Shown: piece after piece, positions 25,230 through 33,483 of the stretch
Numbering within the stretch: position 1 is the first letter of the stretch
Layout of the letters: each line of letters starts with the position of its first letter
Assembly (NCBI GenBank): GCA_910584305.1
Contig: CAJTZW010000001.1
Coordinates: 62,001 to 126,000 of the forward strand
DNA length: 64,000 nucleotides
Direction: 5' to 3'
Source of the DNA: an uncultured Bacilli bacterium
GTDB lineage: Bacteria; Bacillota_I; Bacilli_A; RF39; UBA660
Position numbers and translations under genes: made by a program
The notes under the pieces: generated by a model
Databases searched by the model: none
What the model saw: the letters and a program-made list of their open reading frames with translations, nothing else
What the model was told of the DNA's origin: nothing

Positions 25230-26756
25230 ATGCCACGATTACAAAAGAGAAAAGAAAAAATATTTGGCCCAGTATCAGTTATTATAATGCTTATATTGGC
25301 TATTTGTTTTATGAGTTTTATTGTGTCTATACTAGATTTGGAGAGTCATAAAACATTAATTTCGAATGGTACTTTAGAATCTTCGCTCATTAATGTGAGA
25401 AACATGTTTAGTTTAGATGGTTTAAAATTCTTTATTGGAAATGCTATTACAAATTTCAGTAAATTTGAGCCTTTAGTTTTAATTATTATTGTTTCAATTG
25501 GTATTGGAATATGTGAAAAGAGTGGACTTATTTATGCATTGGTTTCTCCTTTGAAGAAAATTAAAATGAGCGTTTTGATTTATTTTACATTTTTAATAGG
25601 AATTATTTCCTCTTTTATAGGAGATTATAGCTATGCATTATTTATTCCTTTAATAGGTGTTATATATAAGGATTTAGAAAAAAATCCTATGATTGGGATT
25701 TTAACTCTTTATTTGGGAATTACAATTGGATATGGAACTGGAATTATTTTCAATTATAATGATTATACATTAGGACAATTAACGCAAGCTGCTGCAATTT
25801 TAGATGTGGATAAAAATTATGGCTATGGTTTATTTTCTAATATCTATATAATGATTGTATCAACATTTATTTTAGCTTTTTTTGGTACAATTATCATTGA
25901 AAAATTTTTAATGCCAAAATTTACAAAGAAATATGTTTATGAAGAAGAAAATGTTTTGGTTTCGAAAAAGGCATTAGGAGTGACTGTTTTTGTTAGTATA
26001 TTACTTTGGATTTTAGTAGTATATCTTTTGATACCATTAAAGTTGCCAGGAGCAGGGATATTGTTAGATTCAAGTGCTGATAGGTATATGGATCAATTAT
26101 TTGGTTCTGGTTCAGCTTTTAGGGAAGGAATCTTAGTTATTATTACTATTATTATGATGATTTCTGGTTATATTTATGGAAAGCTCTCTAAAAATATTAA
26201 GAATAGTACTGAGTATAGTTTAGGATTGTCAAAGAATTTAGAAAATTTAGGGTTTATATTTGTTTTGATGTTTTTTACTTCTCAAATGATTTCAATTCTG
26301 GATTGGACTAATTTAGGAGATTTTGTTTGTGCAAAAGTTGTTGAGGTTATAGGTAATTTACAATTTTCTGGAATACTATTAATTATTGTCTTTATTTTAG
26401 GCATTGTCATATCTAGTATTCTGCTTCCAACAACTATGGAAAAGTGGGAATTAATGTCTCCTACAATTATTCCACTGTTCATGCGTTCAAATATTACTCC
26501 AGATTTTACACAATTTATTTTTAAGGTTGCAGATAGTATAGGAAAATGTATTACCCCATTATTTGTATACTTTATTGTAATGCTGGCATTTTTAGAAAAG
26601 TATCGTGTAAGTGAGAAGAAACAGATTAGTATTTTTGGAACATTGAAGAGTATTATGCCTACGGTACTTTTACTTTCTTTGATTTGGGTTCTTCTTCTTT
26701 GCTTATGGTATTTGATTGGAATACCAATTGGTGTTACCACAATGTCTACATTGTAA
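25230..26756 (+). CDS. AbgT/YfcC-type membrane transporter
   Basis: Integral membrane protein of 508 residues, the same length as E. coli AbgT. About a dozen hydrophobic segments are evident. AbgT-like features are the GVGIxExSGLI region (SIGIGICEKSGLIYALVSPL), the re-entrant IGIISSFIGDYSYALFIPLIGVIYK (compare the SxxxDxGYVVLIPL hairpin) and the repeat-2 SxxLPTTMEKWELMSPTIIPL. AbgT proteins import p-aminobenzoyl-glutamate or export sulfonamides; the substrate here is unknown. The gene is placed between DUF951 and ychF, where Bacillus has no transporter, so it is a lineage insertion. The ribosome binding site is AGGAGGA. Confidence 0.7.
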   Translation: MPRLQKRKEKIFGPVSVIIMLILAICFMSFIVSILDLESHKTLISNGTLESSLINVRNMFSLDGLKFFIGNAITNFSKFEPLVLIIIVSIGIGICEKSGLIYALVSPLKKIKMSVLIYFTFLIGIISSFIGDYSYALFIPLIGVIYKDLEKNPMIGILTLYLGITIGYGTGIIFNYNDYTLGQLTQAAAILDVDKNYGYGLFSNIYIMIVSTFILAFFGTIIIEKFLMPKFTKKYVYEEENVLVSKKALGVTVFVSILLWILVVYLLIPLKLPGAGILLDSSADRYMDQLFGSGSAFREGILVIITIIMMISGYIYGKLSKNIKNSTEYSLGLSKNLENLGFIFVLMFFTSQMISILDWTNLGDFVCAKVVEVIGNLQFSGILLIIVFILGIVISSILLPTTMEKWELMSPTIIPLFMRSNITPDFTQFIFKVADSIGKCITPLFVYFIVMLAFLEKYRVSEKKQISIFGTLKSIMPTVLLLSLIWVLLLCLWYLIGIPIGVTTMSTL

Positions 26757-26776
26757 AATTATAAGGAGGGATTTAT

Positions 26777-27877
26777 ATGGGTTTGAAAGCGGGGATTGTT
26801 GGTCTTCCCAATGTGGGAAAGTCTACATTATTTAATGCTATCACAAGGCAAAATATTTTGGCTGCTAATTATCCTTTTGCTACGATAGAGCCAAATGTTG
26901 GAGTTGTTATTGTTCCCGATAATCGTTTAGAATTTTTGAACGCATTATATCAACCAAAAAGTTTAGTTCCAACTGCTTTTGAATTTACAGATATAGCAGG
27001 TTTAGTTAAGGGTGCATCTACTGGTGAAGGACTTGGGAATAAGTTTTTATCTCACATTCGTGAAGTTGATGCAATTTGTGAAGTTGTTCGTTGCTTTGAG
27101 GATGGAAGTATTACACATGTGGAAGGCGACATTGATCCAATTCGGGATATTGAAATTATTAATATCGAACTTATTTTGGCAGATTTAGAGGTTGTTGAAA
27201 ATCGTTTAAATCGTATAGGTAAAAAGGCGATTATGTCAAAGGATAAAGAGACTTTAAAAGAGGTTGAATTCTTAAATAAAGTGAAGGAGTGTCTTTTACG
27301 TAATCAGGCAATTCGTAGTTTAGAATTCAATGATGATGAGCTTGCTTTGTCGTTGTCTTTTAATTTTCTAACGCAGAAGCCAATTATTTATATGGCAAAT
27401 ATCAGTGAAGAAGATTTAGTGAGTGATGGAAATCAGTATGTGGAAAAGGTAAGAAAATATGCCTCAAATGAAGGGGCAGAAGTCATTGTTGTGTGTGCAA
27501 AAATAGAGTCTGAGCTTGCAGAACTTTCTGATGAAGATAAAGCGCTCTTTTTAGAAGATTTAGGAATAAAGACTAGTGGTTTGGATCAGCTAATCCAAGC
27601 TACCTATTCATTATTAGGGCTTGCAACATATTTTACTGCAGGTAGTGATGAATGTCGCGCATGGACTTTTAAGAGAGGTATGAAAGCACCACAATGTGCA
27701 GGTATTATTCATACTGATTTTGAAAGAGGCTTTATCCGTGCAGAAATTATGAGTTATGAGGATTTGGAAAAATATGGCTCTGAGCTTAAAGTGAAAGAAG
27801 CGGGACGTATGAGATTAGAAGGAAAGGAATATACTATGAATGACGGAGATATCTGTTATTTCCGATTCAATGTATAA
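26777..27877 (+). CDS. ychF: Redox-regulated ATPase/GTPase YchF
   Basis: Obg-superfamily P-loop protein (366 residues) that binds ATP, associated with ribosomes and oxidative stress in other bacteria. Signatures: LKAGIVGLPNVGKSTLFNAI (G1), FTDIAGLVKGASTGEGLGNKFL (G3/switch II), the NxxE-type ANISEED in place of NKxD, and the C-terminal TGS domain with TFKRGMKAPQCAGIIHTDFE and RLEGKEYTMNDGDICYFRFNV. Ribosome binding site AAGGAGGG. This is a core gene with conserved location next to rpsF. Confidence 0.97.
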   Translation: MGLKAGIVGLPNVGKSTLFNAITRQNILAANYPFATIEPNVGVVIVPDNRLEFLNALYQPKSLVPTAFEFTDIAGLVKGASTGEGLGNKFLSHIREVDAICEVVRCFEDGSITHVEGDIDPIRDIEIINIELILADLEVVENRLNRIGKKAIMSKDKETLKEVEFLNKVKECLLRNQAIRSLEFNDDELALSLSFNFLTQKPIIYMANISEEDLVSDGNQYVEKVRKYASNEGAEVIVVCAKIESELAELSDEDKALFLEDLGIKTSGLDQLIQATYSLLGLATYFTAGSDECRAWTFKRGMKAPQCAGIIHTDFERGFIRAEIMSYEDLEKYGSELKVKEAGRMRLEGKEYTMNDGDICYFRFNV

Positions 27878-27887
27878 GAGGTGATTT

Positions 27888-28532
27888 ATGAAAAATAATA
27901 CAATGCTTTCTAAAGTATTTGGATGGATGTTTATTGGGTTATTATTAACGTTTATTACGGCATATTATTTAGCTAGTAATGAATATACTTTTTATAAAAT
28001 ATTTTCTGGAGGAACTTACTTTATTTTAGCTTTGATTGAAATAGGTTTGGTTATATTTTTATCTGCTAGGGTGCAAAAAATGCAACCTACAACAGCAAAG
28101 ATTGTATTTATGCTATATTCCATTGTAAGTGGCCTTACTTTTTCATCAATATTTATTGTTTATGAGTTAAGTTCAATTATTATTTTATTCCTTGCTGCAG
28201 CTATCTTGTTTGGAATTTTTGCTTGCATTGGGAACTTTACAAAACTGGATTTGAGTAGGTTTGGTACATATTTATTAATGGCTCTAGTTGCTTTAGTGAT
28301 TTGCATTATTATTAATTTATTCTTAGGAAATAGTACATTTGATATTGTAATTAATTTTGTTTGTTTACTAGTTTTTATTGGTTTCACGGCATATGATATT
28401 CAAAAGATTAAGAGATTATATGGTTCATCAGATAATGAAAATATAGCAATACTAGGTGCATTAGAATTATATTTAGATTTTATTAATATATTTATTAGTT
28501 TACTGAATTTATTTGGAAAATCAAATGATTAA
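27888..28532 (+). CDS. Bax inhibitor-1/YccA family membrane protein
   Basis: A 214-residue protein with about seven hydrophobic segments in the BI-1/YccA pattern. The conserved end FIGFTAYDIQKIKRLYGSSDN, IAILGALELYLDFINIFISLLNLFG is characteristic (the aspartates in TAYDxQ and LxLYLDFINLF are the pH-sensing pair in the family). Members are pH-gated calcium-leak channels or interact with FtsH. In E. coli YccA is an FtsH substrate, but no link is shown here beyond lying in the same broad region. The ribosome binding site is AGAGGTGA, 10 bases after ychF. Confidence 0.88.
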   Translation: MKNNTMLSKVFGWMFIGLLLTFITAYYLASNEYTFYKIFSGGTYFILALIEIGLVIFLSARVQKMQPTTAKIVFMLYSIVSGLTFSSIFIVYELSSIIILFLAAAILFGIFACIGNFTKLDLSRFGTYLLMALVALVICIIINLFLGNSTFDIVINFVCLLVFIGFTAYDIQKIKRLYGSSDNENIAILGALELYLDFINIFISLLNLFGKSND

Positions 28533-28578
28533 ATGAGGAAACAGATATTCATGATTTTGTGAGAGTAAAATAGTTTTT

Positions 28579-28606
28579 AGGAAGATATAATAGTCTTCTT
28601 TTTTTT
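28579..28606 (+). terminator. Intrinsic terminator before rpsF
   Basis: AGGAAGAT (28579-28586) pairs with GTCTTCTT (28593-28600) with G-T wobbles and is followed by a T run to 28606. It closes the ychF-BI-1 unit. Confidence 0.6.
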
Positions 28607-28656
28607 GAATATATTGTAATGGTAAATAATATTTTAGAAATTTAGTAAAGTTATTA

Positions 28657-28685
28657 TTTACATTTATACTAAAGTTTGTTATAAT
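28657..28685 (+). promoter_or_regulatory. Promoter of rpsF operon
   Basis: TTTACA (28657-28662) and TATAAT (28680-28685) are spaced exactly 17 bases, with TG-T before the -10. Transcription would start near 28692. Confidence 0.8.
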
Positions 28686-28691
28686 TTACCG

Positions 28692-28751
28692 TGAGTATTG
28701 ATTTACTCCTTGCTTCAAAGGAAGCCGTAAAGACCATAAGGAGGTGTTGAA
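28692..28751 (+). ncRNA. S6:S18-binding leader of rpsF
   Basis: CTCCTT (28706-28711) pairs with AAGGAG (28738-28743), which is the ribosome binding site of rpsF. GCTTC (28712-28716) and GAAGC (28721-28725) form an inner hairpin, leaving a bulge that begins with the trinucleotide CCG (28725-28727). Known S6:S18 autoregulatory motifs have a conserved CCG presented next to such a stem. Excess S6:S18 would hold the stem closed and block translation. The fold is read by eye. Confidence 0.7.
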
Positions 28752-29042
28752 ATGAAAAGTTATGAAATTATGTTTATCGTAAGACCTACATTATCAGAAG
28801 ATGAAACAAAGCAAACTATTAAAAATTTTGGTGATGTTTTAACTTCAAATGGAGCTACTATTGTAGATTCAAAGGATATGGGTCAAAGAGAATTAGCTTA
28901 TGAAATTAAAAAATTCAAGAGTGGATATTACTATGTATATCAAGTAGAAGCTAATGATGATAAAGCTATTAAAGAATTTGATCGTTTAGCTTTAATTAGC
29001 AGCGATATTATTCGTCATTTAATTACAAAAATAGAGAAATAA
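28752..29042 (+). CDS. rpsF: 30S ribosomal protein S6 (bS6)
   Basis: A 96-residue protein with MKSYEIMFIVRPTLSEDE at the start and MGQRELAYEIKKFKSGYYYV in the middle, the S6 signature. It binds S18 on the 30S platform. First gene of the classic rpsF-ssb-rpsR operon; the leader probably gives autoregulation by the S6:S18 pair. Confidence 0.97.
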   Translation: MKSYEIMFIVRPTLSEDETKQTIKNFGDVLTSNGATIVDSKDMGQRELAYEIKKFKSGYYYVYQVEANDDKAIKEFDRLALISSDIIRHLITKIEK

Positions 29043-29058
29043 GAAGAAGAGGTAGTTT

Positions 29059-29517
29059 ATGAACCGAGTAATGTTAATTGGTAGAATTACAGCAAAACCA
29101 GAATTAAGATATACTGGATCTAATATTCCATATACAAGATTTTCAGTTGCTGTTAATCGAACTTTTAGTAATAATCAGGGACAAAGAGAGACTGATTTTA
29201 TTAATGTTGTTATATGGAGAAAACAGGCAGAAAATGTTTGTAACTTTTTAGATAAGGGCAGTTTAGTTGCTGTAGAGGGTAGATTACAAACAGGAAATTA
29301 TGATGATAAAGATGGAAATAAACGTTATACAATGGATGTAGTTGGTGATAATGTTCAATTTCTAGAAAGCAAAGGGCAGGCACAAAATCGTGTAAATAGT
29401 TCTGATACTTCATATGGTTATCAATCAGAACCATCTTATCCTACAATGGATGTACAGAATGATCCGTTCGCAGATTTTGGTGATAGTGTGTCAATTGATG
29501 ATAATTTCCTAGATTAG
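29059..29517 (+). CDS. ssb: Single-stranded DNA-binding protein
   Basis: SSB coats single-stranded DNA in replication and repair. The OB-fold is in residues 1-110 (MNRVMLIGRITAKPELRYT, TDFINVVIWRKQAENVCNFL, LVAVEGRLQTGNYDD). A Gly/Asn/Ser-rich linker leads to a C-terminal acidic tip. Here the tip is DSVSIDDNFLD rather than the usual DDDIPF; it still has acidic residues and a Phe, but the final Pro-Phe is replaced by Phe-Leu-Asp, so partner binding may differ. Between rpsF and rpsR as in most Firmicutes. Confidence 0.96.
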   Translation: MNRVMLIGRITAKPELRYTGSNIPYTRFSVAVNRTFSNNQGQRETDFINVVIWRKQAENVCNFLDKGSLVAVEGRLQTGNYDDKDGNKRYTMDVVGDNVQFLESKGQAQNRVNSSDTSYGYQSEPSYPTMDVQNDPFADFGDSVSIDDNFLD

Positions 29518-29533
29518 AAGGAGGAAAGATAAA

Positions 29534-29752
29534 ATGGCAGAGTTTCATAGAAAAAAGAAAAGAATATGTCAAATGTGTGCAGGTAAGTCTGTAGATTATA
29601 AAGATGTTGACATTATTAAAAAATATGTTAGCGCTGATCGTGGAAAGATTGTATCACGCCGTATTTCTGGAGCGTGCGCTAAACATCAAAGACATATTGC
29701 TAACGAAGTTAAGAAAGCTAGATTTATGGCTTTAATTCCATTTGTTAAGTAA
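29534..29752 (+). CDS. rpsR: 30S ribosomal protein S18 (bS18)
   Basis: A 72-residue protein with the RICQMCAGKSVDYKDVDIIKKY segment, ISGACAKHQRHIANEVKKAR and the end MALIPFVK, all typical of S18. The cysteines CQMC and CAKHQ keep a zinc-type arrangement, found in some bacteria. Last gene of its operon; the terminator starts within the stop codon region. Confidence 0.97.
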   Translation: MAEFHRKKKRICQMCAGKSVDYKDVDIIKKYVSADRGKIVSRRISGACAKHQRHIANEVKKARFMALIPFVK

Positions 29753-29779
29753 GATTTTGGAAAACCAGAATCTTTTTTC
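29751..29779 (+). terminator. Intrinsic terminator after rpsR
   Basis: AAGATTTTGG (29751-29760) pairs with CCAGAATCTT (29765-29774) around the loop AAAA, with one wobble, then six T bases. It is a strong, textbook structure. Confidence 0.85.
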
Positions 29780-29808
29780 TTGATAAAATGGATATATTAT
29801 TGTATACT
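29780..29808 (+). promoter_or_regulatory. Promoter of the first pilin-like gene
   Basis: TTGATA (29780-29785) and TATACT (29803-29808) are 17 bases apart. The start near 29815 means the upstream ATG at 29788 is not translated and ATG 29833 is the gene start. Confidence 0.65.
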
Positions 29809-29832
29809 GTGAATGATAATGGAGCTGATGAT

Positions 29833-30270
29833 ATGAAAAAAGGTTTTACATTGATAGAGTTGTTAGCAGTTATAATTATTTTAGCAATAATAGCTGTAAT
29901 TGCAGTGCCTATTATTGGAAATGTTATAGAGGATAGCAAGCTTGGCGCTATTGAAAACAGTGTGAAATTTTATGTAGGAGAGGTGGAGTCTAGTTTTTCG
30001 GAATGGGTTATTGAAGGAATTCCATCAGGACTTCCGCAGGACAAAAGCGAACCTGGTTATATAACATTCAATGTTACGGATTTAGATTCAGTTTTAGAAC
30101 TGAATAAGACAAAGCCGATTCGTGGAAGTGTTAAGATTGATAATAATTATAACAAAGAGAGTTATTATGGGTGTGTAGTTAATGCTGAATTGGTATATGA
30201 TAATGGATATATTGCTACTTATACATATCAAAATAACAGGGCAAATGTTTCTATAGAGAAAACTAAATAG
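29833..30270 (+). CDS. Pilin-like protein with type IV prepilin N-terminus
   Basis: A 145-residue protein starting MKKGFTLIELLAVIIILAII. The short basic leader MKKG, the FTLIE processing site (cleavage expected after Gly4, N-methylation of Phe5) and the hydrophobic alpha-helix define a type IV pilin/pseudopilin. The rest is Ser/Tyr/Asn-rich with a single CV motif (YGCVVNAELVYD) and no clear pilin family. GGAG precedes ATG 29833. It has its own promoter and terminator, inserted between rpsR and the S10 operon, an unusual place. No pilus assembly genes are near, so export partners would be elsewhere. It may be a competence-type pseudopilin. Confidence 0.8.
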   Translation: MKKGFTLIELLAVIIILAIIAVIAVPIIGNVIEDSKLGAIENSVKFYVGEVESSFSEWVIEGIPSGLPQDKSEPGYITFNVTDLDSVLELNKTKPIRGSVKIDNNYNKESYYGCVVNAELVYDNGYIATYTYQNNRANVSIEKTK

Positions 30271-30286
30271 AGTATTTTTAAAAAGT

Positions 30287-30315
30287 GTAATGAGGAAAAT
30301 ATCATTACTTTTTTT
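30287..30315 (+). terminator. Intrinsic terminator after the first pilin-like gene
   Basis: GTAATGA (30287-30293) pairs with TCATTAC (30302-30308) followed by seven T bases. Confidence 0.7.
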
Positions 30316-30416
30316 ATAATAGATAATAAAGTATCGTTTGAAGAAATTTCTGAAATTACAGTAAAAGAAATCGTTTGCTTTATTTTCATAATTTTTCGAA
30401 AAAGTCTAAATTTCAC

Positions 30417-30445
30417 TTGCATTTCATATATTTTTATTGTATAAT
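30417..30445 (+). promoter_or_regulatory. Promoter of the S10 ribosomal operon
   Basis: TTGCAT (30417-30422) and TATAAT (30440-30445) with a 17-base spacer. It precedes the leader of rpsJ. The 30316-30416 stretch before it shows no gene. Confidence 0.8.
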
Positions 30446-30451
30446 TTTGAA

Positions 30452-30578
30452 TGTGTGGCACGCATTGATGTGTGAGGTTGCTGATACGCCAGGTTAAGTT
30501 GTCAATGAAACAAACCCAAATATCAGGTTTTTACACGGAGCGAGTCTATACTGGATATAGGCGAAGGGAGGATACAAT
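30452..30578 (+). ncRNA. Structured leader of the S10 operon
   Basis: About 127 bases of untranslated RNA lie between the promoter and rpsJ, far more GC-rich than the surrounding spacers (TGTGTGGCACGC, GATACGCC, CGAGTCTATACTGG and AGGCGAAGGG). Its composition suggests a folded leader, as found before rpsJ in many Firmicutes, where a ribosomal protein such as L4 can regulate expression. I could not assign a specific Rfam-style class. Long-range CGCC (30487-30490) and GGCG (30560-30563) may pair near the ribosome binding site AGGGAGGA. Confidence 0.45.
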
Positions 30579-30887
30579 ATGTCAAAAACCAAGATTAGCA
30601 TTAAGTTAAAAGCATTTGAACACAAAAGTTTAGATAGTGCTTGTGCTAAGATAGTTGAAACTGTAAAGAGAACAGGAGGAGAAATTAGTGGACCTGTACC
30701 ACTTCCAACTGAAATCGAGAAAATTACAATTCTTAGAGCAGTTCACAAATATAAAGATTCACGTGAACAATTTGAGAAAAGAACACACAAAAGACTTATT
30801 GTTATCAACAATCCAAGCAAGGAGACAGTTGAGTCATTGACTCATTTGGAAATTCCAAGCGGTGTTGATATTCAAATTAAGCTATAA
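30579..30887 (+). CDS. rpsJ: 30S ribosomal protein S10 (uS10)
   Basis: A 102-residue protein with KISIKLKAFEHKSLDSACAK and GGEISGPVPLPTEIEKITIL, then FEKRTHKRLIVI, all diagnostic. Besides the ribosome, S10 (NusE) couples transcription antitermination with NusB. First gene of the long ribosomal operon; ribosome binding site AGGGAGGA. Confidence 0.97.
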   Translation: MSKTKISIKLKAFEHKSLDSACAKIVETVKRTGGEISGPVPLPTEIEKITILRAVHKYKDSREQFEKRTHKRLIVINNPSKETVESLTHLEIPSGVDIQIKL

Positions 30888-30905
30888 TAATAGGAGGATG
30901 AGTTT

Positions 30906-31700
30906 ATGAAAAAGGGAATCTTAGGTCGTAAAGAAGGAATGACTCAAGTATTTACTGAATCTGGGATATTAATTCCTGTAACTGTTGTTTATGTTGAACC
31001 AAATGTGGTAACACAAATTAAAACAAAAGAAAACGATGGTTATGAGGCAATTCAATTAGGATTCGATACAAAGAGAGAAAAGTTAGCGACAAAGGCTTCT
31101 GTTGGTATTACTAACAAGGCAAACACTACACCTAAGCGCTTCTTTAGAGAAATTAGGGGTGTAGATATTAATAATTATTCTTTGGGGCAAGAAATTTCAG
31201 TAGATATTTTCGCTCCAGGAGAAGTTGTTGATGTAACTGGAACATCTAAAGGTAAAGGGTTCCAAGGTGTTATTAAACGACATAATCAAAGCAGAGGACC
31301 TATGGGGCATGGTTCACATTATCACAGAGGGCCAGGGTCTATGGGAACGATGAGACCAATGCGTGTATTTAAAGGTAAAAAATTACCAGGACATATGGGA
31401 ACACTTACTGTTACAATTCAAAATCTTGAAGTTGTTATGGTAGATGTAGAAAATAATTGCATTTTAATTAAAGGAAATATTCCAGGGCCTAAAAAATCAT
31501 TAGTAGTGATTCAATCAGCTGTTAAAAATCCTGATACAGTGAGGGAAGCTGAAACTATCAACACTTATGTAGTAGAAGAAAGTACACCTTTGGTAGAGGA
31601 AACTGCAAATGAAACTGCTTCAGAAGTTGCTGAAGAGGTAGTAGAAGAAACTGTTTCGGAAGTTACTGAAGAAGTAACAGAAGAAACTGTTGCAGAATAG
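30906..31700 (+). CDS. rplC: 50S ribosomal protein L3 (uL3) with acidic C-terminal tail
   Basis: L3 initiates 50S assembly near the peptidyl transferase centre. It begins MKKGILGRKEGMTQVF, and the typical central loop HNQSRGPMGHGSHYHRGPGS with GSMGTMRPMRVFKGKKLPGHMG is intact. The core ends near residue 215 (VVIQSAVKNPDTV). The last ~45 residues are an additional tail of Glu/Val/Thr repeats (VEETANETASEVAEE, EETVSEVTEEVTEET). Typical L3 is about 205-215 residues, so the tail is an extension. Tails of this sort, strongly acidic, are unusual for a ribosomal protein. Confidence 0.97.
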   Translation: MKKGILGRKEGMTQVFTESGILIPVTVVYVEPNVVTQIKTKENDGYEAIQLGFDTKREKLATKASVGITNKANTTPKRFFREIRGVDINNYSLGQEISVDIFAPGEVVDVTGTSKGKGFQGVIKRHNQSRGPMGHGSHYHRGPGSMGTMRPMRVFKGKKLPGHMGTLTVTIQNLEVVMVDVENNCILIKGNIPGPKKSLVVIQSAVKNPDTVREAETINTYVVEESTPLVEETANETASEVAEEVVEETVSEVTEEVTEETVAE

Positions 31701-31713
31701 GAGGCACGAATCA

Positions 31714-32337
31714 ATGAAAAAAATGTCTGTATTAAATATTAAAGGTGAAAAGGTTAATGATATTACTTTAAATGCAGAAGTTTGGGGGATTACACCAAAT
31801 GATGCAGTATTATATGATGCAATTACTCTTGCAAAAAATGCAATGAGACAAGGTACACATGAAACAAAAACACGTAGTGAAGTATCTGGTGGTGGAAGAA
31901 AACCATGGAGACAAAAAGGAACAGGACGTGCTCGTCAAGGAAGTATCCGTGCTGCTCAATGGCGTCATGGTGGAATTGTATTTGGGCCACATATGAGAAG
32001 TTACGATAAAAAGATGAATCGTAAAGAAAGAAGACTTGCTTTAAAATCTGCTTTATCTTATAAAGCAATTGATAGTGAGTTAATTATTATTGATAAATTT
32101 GCTTTAGCAGGAGGAAAAACTAAAGAAGCAAAACAAGTTTTTGACAATTTGAAAGTAAATAAAAATATTTTGCTAGTTGTATCTGAACTTGACGAGAATA
32201 CTATTTTAGCTACTCGTAATTTAGATAATGTTACTTTATTAGAAGCAAATGAGGTAAATGTTTTAGATATTGTTGCAGCGGATAGTATGATTGTTACAGA
32301 GGATGCCGTAAAAGCTATAGAGGAGGTGCTTGTTTAA
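31714..32337 (+). CDS. rplD: 50S ribosomal protein L4 (uL4)
   Basis: A 207-residue L4 with LYDAITLAKNAMRQGTHETK, the RNA-binding GRKPWRQKGTGRARQGSIRA loop and FGPHMRSYDKKMNRKERRLA. ATG 31714 has TAGGAGG at the right distance; upstream in-frame TTG 31690 lies inside rplC. It shares one base of its stop with the rplW start (TAATG). L4 is a known autoregulator of S10 operons in E. coli. Confidence 0.97.
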   Translation: MKKMSVLNIKGEKVNDITLNAEVWGITPNDAVLYDAITLAKNAMRQGTHETKTRSEVSGGGRKPWRQKGTGRARQGSIRAAQWRHGGIVFGPHMRSYDKKMNRKERRLALKSALSYKAIDSELIIIDKFALAGGKTKEAKQVFDNLKVNKNILLVVSELDENTILATRNLDNVTLLEANEVNVLDIVAADSMIVTEDAVKAIEEVLV

Positions 32338-32618
32338 TGAGTAATTATAGAGATATTATTAAAGCACCAATCATCACTGAAAAAAGTGCTGATTTAGCAC
32401 AGAATTATAATACAATTACATTTAGTGTTGATGTAAGAGCAAATAAAACTCAAATCAAACAAGCTGTAGAAAAAATTTTTAATGTAAAAGTTGAGAGTGT
32501 GAATACAGTAAACGTTAAACCTAAGAAAAAAAGAGTTGGACGTTATGTTGGAAAAACAAATAAGGTAAAGAAAGCAATTGTTAAATTAAGTGAAGGAAGT
32601 TCAATTGAACTTAACTAA
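32337..32618 (+). CDS. rplW: 50S ribosomal protein L23 (uL23)
   Basis: A 93-residue L23 with the start YRDIIKAPIITEKSADLAQ and the PKKKRVGRYVGKTNKVKKAIVKL segment that lines the nascent chain exit tunnel. One-base overlap with rplD suggests coupling. Binding site for trigger factor and SRP on the ribosome. Confidence 0.97.
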   Translation: MSNYRDIIKAPIITEKSADLAQNYNTITFSVDVRANKTQIKQAVEKIFNVKVESVNTVNVKPKKKRVGRYVGKTNKVKKAIVKLSEGSSIELN

Positions 32619-32636
32619 TATTTAGGAGGAGAAATT

Positions 32637-33467
32637 ATGGCTATTAAGAATTTTAAACCAATGACTAATGGTACGCGTGGTATGACTAAGTTAGCTAACG
32701 AAGAAATTACTACTTCTACTCCAGAAAAGTCATTAGTTGTAACATTAAAGAAAACAGGTGGACGTAATAACCAAGGACGTGTAACTGTTAGACATCATGG
32801 TGGTGGAGAAAAAAGAAAATACCGTATTATTGATTTTAAAAGAGATAAAGATGGTGTTGTCGGAACTGTAACCTCTATCGAATACGATCCAAATCGATCT
32901 GCTAACATTGCTTTAATTACATATGCTGATGGAGAAAAAAGATATATTATTGCTCCAAAAGGTTTAAAAGTTGGAAATAAAGTAGAGAGTGGAGCCTCAG
33001 CGGATATTAAAGTTGGAAACTGTTTACCACTTGAAAATATTCCAGAAGGTACACTTGTACATAATGTAGAATTAAAAGCTGGAAAAGGTGGACAGATGGC
33101 TCGTTCTGCTGGATCAAGTGTTCAAATTCTAGGTCGTGAGGGAAAATATACTTTACTTCGTTTATCTAGTGGAGAGGTACGTAAGGTTTTAAGTACTTGC
33201 AGAGCTACTATTGGAGAAGTTGGAAATGCCGATCATGAACTAGTAAATGTTGGAAAAGCTGGACGTAAGAGACATATGGGAGTTCGTCCTACAGTTCGCG
33301 GTTCTGTTATGAACCCTAATGATCACCCACACGGAGGTGGAGAGGGTCGTGCACCAATTGGGCGTAAAGGACCAGTTACTCCTTGGGGTAAACCTGCATT
33401 GGGATATAAGACACGTAAAAACAAAAAAGCTTCTGATAAGTTAATTGTTCGTCGTCGTAAAAAATAG
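32637..33467 (+). CDS. rplB: 50S ribosomal protein L2 (uL2)
   Basis: A 276-residue L2. Signatures: NQGRVTVRHHGGGEKRKYRI, AKGGQMARSAGSS, and the C-terminal GVRPTVRGSVMNPNDHPHGG, with the peptidyl transferase-near histidine in NDHPHGGGEGR. Ribosome binding site TTAGGAGG. Confidence 0.97.
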   Translation: MAIKNFKPMTNGTRGMTKLANEEITTSTPEKSLVVTLKKTGGRNNQGRVTVRHHGGGEKRKYRIIDFKRDKDGVVGTVTSIEYDPNRSANIALITYADGEKRYIIAPKGLKVGNKVESGASADIKVGNCLPLENIPEGTLVHNVELKAGKGGQMARSAGSSVQILGREGKYTLLRLSSGEVRKVLSTCRATIGEVGNADHELVNVGKAGRKRHMGVRPTVRGSVMNPNDHPHGGGEGRAPIGRKGPVTPWGKPALGYKTRKNKKASDKLIVRRRKK

Positions 33468-33483
33468 TGAAAGGATGGTTTAA

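Noticed and set aside
26282..26740. Reverse frame (152 codons) opposite the AbgT-like gene
   Set aside because: Composition mirrors the hydrophobic coding strand; no start signals.
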